From Hordeum vulgare subsp. vulgare (taxonomy: Eukaryota; Streptophyta; Magnoliopsida; Poales; Poaceae): 64,000 nt of DNA. How positions within the stretch are numbered: position 1 is the first letter of the stretch; every line of letters starts with the position of its first letter. The notes beneath the pieces were generated by a model, which was not told the origin of the DNA, did no database searches, and saw nothing but the letters and a program-made list of their open reading frames with translations. Position numbers and translations under genes: made by a program. Where the stretch lies: the NCBI RefSeq assembly GCF_904849725.1, contig NC_058519.1, positions 103,838,881 to 103,902,880 on the forward strand, given 5' to 3'. This document shows, in pieces, positions 56,514 through 64,000 of the stretch.

Positions 56514-57232
56514 TGATACGTCTCCGACGTGTCTAAAATTTGTTATTGTTTCATGCTACTATTTTATCAATCTTATATGATGTAGAGGTCATTTTATATC
56601 ATTTTTGGGAACTAACCTATTAACCTATTGCCCAATGTCAGCTCCTGTTTTTGCCTATTTTCTTGTTTCGCATGAAACCAATACCAAACAAAGTCCAAAC
56701 GGGACAAAATTTTAGTGTGATTTTTTCTGGAGCAACATGGACCCCTAGAGCATCAGGAGGAGACTAGAGACGCACGAAAGAGCCACAAGCTCACGCGGCA
56801 CGGGGGTGCCATGTGAGCTTGTGGGCCCCTCTCGTGGCTCTCTTGCATCACCACGTCGTCATATAAATTCACATATATTCAAGAAACCCTAAAAGGAGCC
56901 CCGAAACAATTTTTTTCCTATTCCACATATTTACCAAATCACCATTTAATTGTTGCAATTTATTTCCTTTTCTATTTACTTTGCAATTTATCTACCAACC
57001 ATTATTATATTTGATCCTTGTAATTAACGAGTACAAAGGGATTGACAACCCTCTTGCCCGCGTTGGGTGCAAGTATTTGCTCTTCTTCGTGCATGTACTG
57101 TCGATGGTTGATTGCATGCTTCTTCTATTGGTTCGATAAACCTTGGTTCTCACTGAGGGAAATACTTGTTGCTACTCTACTACAACAATCCCTTCCTCTT
57201 CGGGGAAAATCCAACACATCTAAAAAGTAGCA
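56514..57232 (+). repeat. Athila-like gypsy LTR, short type
   Basis: This 719-bp LTR starts TGATACGTCTCCGACG and ends AAGTAGCA, 10 bp before a primer-binding site. A CCACAAGCTCAC/GTGAGCTTGTGG inverted repeat lies at about 56790-56830, and TATAAATTCAC at about 56870 can serve as its TATA box. It differs from the two other TGATACGTCTC families here in length and sequence. Confidence 0.85.
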
Positions 57233-57242
57233 AAAGGAATTT

Positions 57243-57260
57243 TGGCGCCGTTGTCGAGGA
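57243..57260 (+). other. Primer-binding site, tRNA-Asp type, decayed
   Basis: TGGCGCCGTTGTCGAGGA matches the tRNA-Asp complement at 16 of 18 positions and follows the LTR by 10 bp. Confidence 0.8.
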
Positions 57261-57391
57261 GAATGACCGATCAACTCCAGGTTCCTACACAAACATTATC
57301 ATTTACTTGTTATACTTTTTATTTGCTTTTATTTACTATATTACAAAAAATAATAGAAATAAAAAAATATTTATCTTGCTTGCTTGTCACT

Positions 57392-60300
57392 ATGTCTCAA
57401 GAAAACACCAAACTGTCTAACTCTTCGAAGAGTAATAATAATGCCTTTATTAGTACTCCAATACCAACCTTCATTAGTTAGGAGTCATTTGATGTTAAAT
57501 TTGCATTGCTAAATCTTGTTACGAAAGAAAAAAATGTTGGAAATCCTAGTAAAGATGTTACATCCCATCTTAATACCTTCGTTGAATTATGTGATATGCA
57601 AAAGAAAAAAAAGATGTGGATAATGATATTGCCAAGATGAAATTATTTCATTTATCATGAAGAGATAAAGATAAAACTTGGTTTTCATCCTTGCCTCGTA
57701 ATAGTATTGGTACTTGGGATAAATGCAAGTATGCCTTCATTGCTAAATAATTTCCTCCCACCAAGATAATATCTCTTAGGAATCAAATCATGTACTTCAA
57801 CCAACATGAGCGATAACATGTTGCACAATCATTGGAAATAATGAAATTAATGAGTAGAAATTGCCACACTCATGGTTTGAATTGATGGGTGATTATTCAA
57901 AACTTCTATGTTGGATTAAAATTTTCTTCGAGAAACCTTATAGACTCACTTGCAGGTGGAATATTTATGGAAGTAGCATTAGGAGAAGCCATGAATCTCC
58001 TCGACAACATAACTACAAATTATTCTCAATGGCACACCGAGTGAGCTCCAACTGGTAAGAAGGTAAACTCTGTCGAAAATGTTTCTACTCTAAGTGAAAA
58101 AATGAATGCTCTTAGTAATATGCTTGCTAGTAAAAATGCTTATGTTGATCCCAATGATGTTCCTTTATATACCTTGATTGAGCAAAATAGTGATGCTATT
58201 GATGTGAATTTTGTCACTAGAAATAATTTCAATGTCGGGACCCCGATCCTAAGCCATAGGAATCCAGCGTGTAACACATCGCATCCCTTTGCGGTCTCAC
58301 GCACGGTTAACCCCATGGCTGCAGCCTTACCTTAGCGGGGACCGTTTGCGCCTTTTGACTCATGTATGCAATTGTGTCGCTAGCAATCCAATGACAAAGA
58401 ACCCAGATCGACATGTCTATTCATAAACCAAAGTGAAAGTTCCGCACAGGGACATGCATACATGACCCAGCAAAGCAGGTGTCGGTCACCAGTGAATGTA
58501 GACGAGTCGTAGCAAGCTACAAGGACTCCATTACATCGCGTGACATTTCCCCAAAGGGGACATACACAACAGCTAAGAAGGACACATGCCGGTCAACCAA
58601 TGTGTCCGGAGCAGTAGCGAACTACCATGGCTCGTTGGATCACAAAGGGGCATTTCCCTGTAAGGAGTGCTATTAAAGTTTACGCCTAGGTAATCGAACC
58701 CCATACATATCAAGTACGACACACGTACGCATGGCATACCGATATGTAAAGATACATCGTTGGCATCACAACATAACCATAAACATACATGCTTTATTTA
58801 AAAGGCTCGGAAGAGCCACACACATAATATTACACTGTAAGGGTCTCACGACCCATCATAGCAGTCATTCAGTTACAAACCAGCGGAAGTGTTTAAAACT
58901 GTCTGAGTACAGACAGGTGAGACTAGAAGGCACATGGCCTGACTATACTACAGACCCAACCTAGGGCCAGATCGTAGCTGGGACACCAGCTACTCGTCGT
59001 CGTCGATGTCTAGGAAGAACCCTCCGTTAGGGTCATTAACAACCTCTGCAACAATTTTTAAACAAACATGAGTACGGAGGTACTCAGCAAGACTTTAGAA
59101 TAACTATCTACTCATGCAATGTATCAATAAGGAATTGTGGGGTTTCATGCGGAAAGCCAACATTTGACTCGTGGCTAGACAACTTACATCTTAAAACAAC
59201 TTTTGACAACTTGATCTCTCGCACACGAGTCCACTAACACCACAACAATACTCCATCATGGAATCATTCCGTCTCCCTACGGAAATGTCGTCCACGACAC
59301 TCACGCTTATCTTGACAATTTTATGAGTAGCTATTTAAGTTATCTATGAACAACATATGTCTCCAAGTAGTCCATATCCGCGGACGCGGCTATTCGAATA
59401 GATCATAACCCTGCAGGGGTGTACATCGTCACACACGCTCTCGCCACTTATCGCCATGTGCACGTCATGCACCTCGGCAACCTTCAAGCGGAAGCCCAGC
59501 GAGGGAGTCGGCCACGACCGTTAACCACACTAGTACCTAGTCCAGGTTTATCGCCTATCTGAGAGTAACCCGCACGGAAGTCCGGCCGAGGTTTCCGCCA
59601 CGACCTCAAATGATGTGCGCAGGATTCCCAAGCCCACCATCCGGGTGCCACTTGGTACACCGTGCCACTGCCTACCGCATCACAGCCCACCTCTCAGGTC
59701 AGCGCTATGCATGGCCTCCAGCATGACTATAAACACAAGAAACTACATGCAACTCCTGGACCGAGTATTAAGCGATAAATAAGTCGAGAGGGTCAATTAA
59801 GTATCCCAACGTGTGGTAGTATCTAGTCTTGGATTACATACACGGAACTCAGTTCCTAAGGACGGTTCCAATGAAACAACCCGCCATGTACTCCTACACA
59901 ACCTTTCACCGGTACCTTTACCAAATCAGGTTCAACACACAACCTTTGCTTACCGAACGCATTCTCACAATTCTGTTCATCTCCCAGATGACAGACCATA
60001 CACAACTCTAAGCATAGCATGCATAGCAGGATAAGGCACATCATGGCTCAATCAACTACCAGGTATGCTAGGTTGCAAGGTTCAGCTATTTACTGTGACA
60101 AGGATAGGTCATGCAAAGGAAGTGGGTTCAACTAACGTGGCAAAAGCATTTGAAGCATTTGATCCTAATGCAATAAGTAAGTGCTGGAGCGAGAACATGG
60201 GATTTATCGGGATGATCAAAATGGTTGCTTGCCTTGTTGCTCAGAGGAGGGACAATATCCGTCAATCGGATATTCGGTGGAATCCGGAGGAGCGGAGCCT

Positions 60301-62850
60301 ACCGAAAGGAATGACAACAATCAATAACAATCATGTGCAACAAGATGATGCATGAGCATGGCATGAGGATGCAAGGTGGTATACTATTATAGCTAACATT
60401 TATTAGGTTTGATGTTGATTTGAATCAAATTCAAATATCACTTCAAACGAGGTATTCTCGAATACCATTTTAATTGATTCGACCTGATGCTCAGATCAAC
60501 TTGTTTTTAACATGCATGGAGATGGCATGTTAGGTTGCTGGTTTGTCATTTGGACAATGTTTGATCATAACATTTGAAGTGGAATTTAAATAATTTCCAA
60601 ATTCCATCTCCAAAGTATTTATGAAAGTTAACTTATTCATTAATCTATATGTTTGGGTTCAGTAACATTCTCAAACATGTTTGAAAATGACATATTCAGA
60701 TTCCACGAATTTTTCTGATACTTCTTCATATATAAATTATTTTCATTGGAGTTACAGATTAATTTCTATGATTTTTAGAAGTTTTGGCATTTTTCTGGAA
60801 TTATTTTAAATCAGAAATTCCCTTATTGCGTCATAACTACATCATCATGGCGTCAACAGGTCAACTGACCTCATGAGGTCAAACCTGACACGGGGGCCCA
60901 CTGGTCAGCGTCTCAGGAGCTAATCCCGTGCTGACCAGCCCCTTAGTGGGTTTGACTTGTCCTGGGGCCCACTGTCAGCGAGTGATTAGTGCTAAAATAC
61001 TGGGGTTAGGCCGACCACATCGTCCCCCGCCGGAGTTTGACCGGCGGCGACCAGATCCGCGGCGGAACTTCGCTGGAGACGCGCTATCTCGTGCTGTGGT
61101 GCTCGGAAACAGTTGCCGAGAGCACTGGGATGATCCCCAGGCTCGACCTCATCCAGCACTGGCCTCAGGGAGGGATATGGGTGGCCGGAGCAAGCCGGCG
61201 ACGAGCCGAGGCGGCTGTCGGAGTTCGGGTTCGATGGTCCAGTGGGTAGGGGGCACGAATCCGAGGGGAAGAAGAGGGGAAATGATCGCAGGCTCGCGGT
61301 GGAGGTGAAGCTAGGCTTAGACTACTCGGGGAAGGGCTGTAGCCGGCATTTTCATCGTCGATTTGCTGGCCGCCAAAGGTTTAAGACGATAGCGTTGGGG
61401 GCGTTGCAGGGCTCGGGGAGGCTTCGTCCTTTGCAAGGAGAACCAGCTCGTCGAGGCGGAGCTACTAGACTACTCGGGAGGAAGGTCATGTGGCTAGGGG
61501 CACGGCGGCTCGAGCTCGAGCTCTTGACAATGGCGGCAGGAGGAGGGAGGAGAGATCCCGAGAGGAGGGGGGAACTGGAGCACGGAAACGGATAGAGATG
61601 GGCTCAGGGAGGATAACCCTGCTGTCGCGCTGTCCTGGGGGGCACCGGAGGTCGCCACGGGGAAGCAGGAGGTGGAGGGGGCCGCCGTGGTCGATCTCCC
61701 CTCCGCCACAAGGCAGGGGAAGAAGACGACCCCGCCCCTGGTGGGCTGGGCCTCCTCAGGCGACAGGTAGGTTTTCCCCTTTTCTTTCTATTTTGTTTCT
61801 GTTTTATTTATTGACATTGCTTTCCATTTATTTTGGCTTTACCAGCAAACTATAAATAGTTTGAAAAATGCTGGGGTGTTAGTTGGAATATTTCCAATCA
61901 CCCATAAAGTTTTCAGCATTTTTGGAAACTATATATTTTTGAATTGAAATTTAAAACTTGAAACCAGTAGTCTTTTGCATTTATTTAAAATGCCAAAGTT
62001 TTAAGAACATGGTTTTCTTCATTGCTTATTTGTTTTCAAGAATTATCAGAAAAGTTGAACTTTTCTTGAGGCCATTTTGGGTTCATTGATTAGAATAAGT
62101 TTGTAATTCCTTTGAATTTGAGAAGTGGCTAGGGTTTTGAGTTTCCCTTAACCACTTACTTTGATCTTGTTGCCATTTTCTTGGATGTAATGCAAAGAAA
62201 ATATCACCACAATGCTAAACCTTGGCTAGGGTTCGAGGGATGTGACATTCAACAAAATTGCTTATACAAGGAATTTAAACTCTAGACCGTATCCCGACAA
62301 TCCCTTTAATAATTATGTTAATTCATAACATAATAATAATAGGATACCTTCTGAACTTGAGAAGAATATTAAGGAATTTATTAGTTCTCAAATGATTTTT
62401 AATGCCATTGTAGAAGAAAAACTTCACAAGATGGTTGACATGGCCAGAAACACGAATATAATTGCTCATGATGTGGAGACACTCAAAGTTAAAATTTTGC
62501 CACATAAAAATGACATAATGGCTGAATATCTAAAGTATATCCAAGTCACTATAGAAGAGAGTAAAAATAATAATTGAAAGGACTGAAGCTAAACAAGAGT
62601 TCCTAAATAAAGCACTACCACCCATTTTTTATCTTAATCACGATGAAGATGTTAAAATGATTGGTGTGTCACCTATTGAAACCTTATTTAGTAATATAAA
62701 ACTTGATTAAAATGGGACAGTAGATGAGTCAACTTTAGCTAGAGGACATGCCAATTGTTCGGAGGGTGATGATACTAATGATAAAAATATCAAAAGTGGG
62801 TCTGAAGAGGACAAGTCTTTAAATAATGAAAGCACAATTGCTCCCTAGGG
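57392..62850 (+). pseudogene. Athila-like gag remnant split by a 4-kb insertion
   Basis: It starts at ATG 57392 (MSQENTKLSNSS). Similarity to the Sabrina-type gag then continues across several frames with many stops (LLNLVTKEK, HLNTFVELCDMQ) to NFVTRNNF at 58232. The same protein resumes at 62253 with Asn-rich sequence, ELEKNIKEFISSQMIFNA, EEKLHKMVDMARN and DVETLKVKILP, and fades near 62850. Stops and frameshifts exceed those of the other two gypsy elements, so this is the oldest gag in the window. The insertion 58233-62247 sits between. Confidence 0.82.
58233..62247. repeat. 4,015-bp probable solo LTR with perfect target duplication
   Basis: TTCAA flanks it on both sides (58228-58232 and 62248-62252). 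It begins TGTCGGGACCCCGATCC and ends GATGTGACA, so it has TG...CA ends and a 5-bp duplication. No terminal direct repeats are seen inside, and no gag, protease, reverse transcriptase or integrase. A single very long LTR, as found in large-LTR (LARD-type) barley and wheat elements, explains this best. Small GC-rich frames at 60928-61855 have no motif. Orientation is undecided. Confidence 0.75.
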
Positions 62851-63490
62851 TGGTTTTGATAATTGATCACAACATATGCATCATTGGACTAATATGTTTT
62901 CCAATTATATTTTAGAAAAGTTCAAAAGATGCTATGGCTAAAGGCTTATGTGGAGATGCTCCTTGGTGCAAGAAAGGAATGATATTAGCTCAAGCTTCAA
63001 GCTAGAAGACTCTTCATTTTATATTTGTGAAAAATCACGTTTGAGTCCATAGGAAAGCCAATACTATTAAAGAGGGTGAGGTAGTAAAATGAATGATTGC
63101 TCAAAATGCTCAAAGTTAGCCACCAAAATACTCAGTCATTTTTCCCACATATCCACTCTGTCAAATTCCATATACACAAATTCGGTGTCACCAACTTTCA
63201 TATTTTGGACCCACCGAGTTTGACTTCACACAGAAACCCTAGCCATTCCCACCAAATCGGTGCAACCGAATCCATATCGGTGCTACCGAGTTTAGGTGAC
63301 CAACTTGCGGGTGCCTCGGTACACAAACTCGAAATTTCCGAGTTTGAGTATCGGTGCCACCGAGTTTGGCCATCTGACCGTTAGCCACCTTTTCGATGCC
63401 ACCGAGTTTCATATATCAGTCTCATTAAGACTCAAAATTTGCTACCTTTGTGCTAATCAGTACATCGATTTTTTCACTTTGGTGTCACCG
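62851..63490 (+). repeat. LTR fragment with CGGTGCCACCGAG microrepeats
   Basis: It starts TGGTTTTGATAATTG, like the TGTTTTGATGATG start of the LTR at 31601-32973. From 63180 to 63410 at least six words like TCGGTGCYACCGAGTTT occur. It is inserted in the gag remnant on its left and is interrupted at 63490 by the Cassandra element. The rest lies outside the window. Confidence 0.6.
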
Positions 63491-63603
63491 TGTAACGCCT
63501 CGGACACACCCGCCGGCGGTCATTACTCCTGGCGGGATCTAGACTGGCCCCACATATCAATACTAGTCTTTTTTGCGCACTTTGTCCTCACTCATGCGCA
63601 CCC

Positions 63604-63697
63604 GGGATGAACTTCCCGGTCGGTCACCCATCCTAGAACTACTCCAAGCCGAGCACACTTAACCTGGGAGTTCCGTTCGAATGGGCTCCCGGAAAAG
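63604..63697 (-). ncRNA. 5S-rRNA-like region inside the Cassandra LTR
   Basis: The minus strand contains GTTAAGTGTGCTCGGCTTGG (cf. box A of 5S rRNA) and AGTAGTTCTAGGATGGGTGA followed by CC (cf. box C), in the right order and spacing for an RNA polymerase III internal promoter. Other positions of 5S rRNA are changed, so it is not a ribosomal gene. In Cassandra elements of other plants this region is known to be transcribed. Confidence 0.8.
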
Positions 63698-63935
63698 AAG
63701 GAATTCCTTATTGATATGAGTAGTCTATCGTCCCTAATAAGCCAGACTATCACATACACCACCACTCAGAGGAACCGATGTCCTCGTTGGGCCACATGAG
63801 CATTCCCTCTTGGTACAAACGTCTGTGCATCCAGTCCAGTACATGTACCATGCCGTGTGCCACGACGGGTCACAAACGTCATGAACAACATGACCGCACA
63901 CCTGTCCGCAAACATCCGTGTAACCGCGAGGGTCG

Positions 63936-63947
63936 GCTCTGATACCA
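63936..63947 (-). other. Primer-binding site, tRNA-iMet type
   Basis: The minus strand reads TGGTATCAGAGC, the exact complement of the initiator tRNA-Met 3' end, 4 bp after the LTR end at 63952. Confidence 0.93.
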
Positions 63948-64000
63948 AACTTGTAACGCCCCGGACACACCCGCCGGCAATCGTTACTCCTCGCGGGATC

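Larger units (their letters stand above)
63491..64000 (-). mobile_element. Cassandra-type TRIM retrotransposon, cut by the window end
   Basis: On the minus strand the order is 5' LTR (from beyond 64000 to 63952), primer-binding site for tRNA-iMet, a short internal domain without coding capacity, a purine-rich GAGTGGTGGTGTA and the 3' LTR (63754-63491). Both LTR copies share the plus-strand start TGTAACGCCYCGGACACACC. The LTR is about 264 bp and holds a 5S-rRNA-like region, the hallmark of Cassandra. The element encodes no protein and depends on other retroelements. Confidence 0.9.

Noticed and set aside
63604..63697. Functional 5S rRNA gene
   Set aside because: Many changes outside the internal promoter, and its place inside a TRIM LTR beside a tRNA-iMet primer site, point to Cassandra.

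Overview
The window reads as intergenic chromosomal DNA from a grass of the wheat/barley tribe (Triticeae). The reasons are one spliced plant gene in a sea of nested transposable elements, a copia LTR matching the BARE-1/Angela/WIS type, gypsy LTRs of the barley 'Sabrina' type, and Stowaway, Tourist, MULE and Cassandra elements. No bacterial operon, CRISPR array, tRNA gene or functional rRNA gene was seen. Family names are from memory, since no search could be run.

Layout. 1-4551: LTR fragments of three families; a Stowaway MITE sits in one of them. 4552-7350: decayed DNA with an internal duplication, then a Tourist-like MITE whose right edge was tandemly duplicated. 8329-12187 (minus): the only intact-looking host gene, a seven-exon BEM46/WAV2-type alpha/beta hydrolase with a GC-AG first intron. 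12360-31069: a Mutator-like element (MULE) whose left end lies 172 bp upstream of the hydrolase ATG. It carries a MURA-like transposase (+), a decayed GRF-finger/coiled-coil gene (-) and a plant mobile domain (PMD) gene (-). The PMD gene is split by a complete 9.8-kb gypsy element (20267-30031, TSD ACCGC). That gypsy element has gag-protease and a second ORF behind an internal LTR-like promoter and a leader intron, but no reverse transcriptase or integrase.

31122-35411: a 154-bp Mutator-type MITE with a perfect 9-bp TSD, an LTR, a 57-bp minisatellite and a decayed ORF. 35412-about 54660 (minus): one LINE broken into four pieces by a Sabrina-type solo LTR (36241-37892, TSD TCTCC), a 5'-truncated copia element (39269-about 42760) and a two-LTR Sabrina-type element (43687-51450). 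54661-56513: low-information DNA, a Helitron-like 3' end and a PIF/Harbinger fragment. 56514-62850: an Athila-like LTR and gag remnant split by a 4,015-bp probable solo LTR (58233-62247, TSD TTCAA). 62851-64000: another LTR interrupted by a Cassandra TRIM with 5S-rRNA-like sequence; it runs off the window.

The genes do not form a pathway. The biology is one housekeeping-type gene with a MULE at its promoter, plus a readable order of nested insertions, deletions and solo-LTR formation. Almost every TE reading frame carries nonsense codons or frameshifts.
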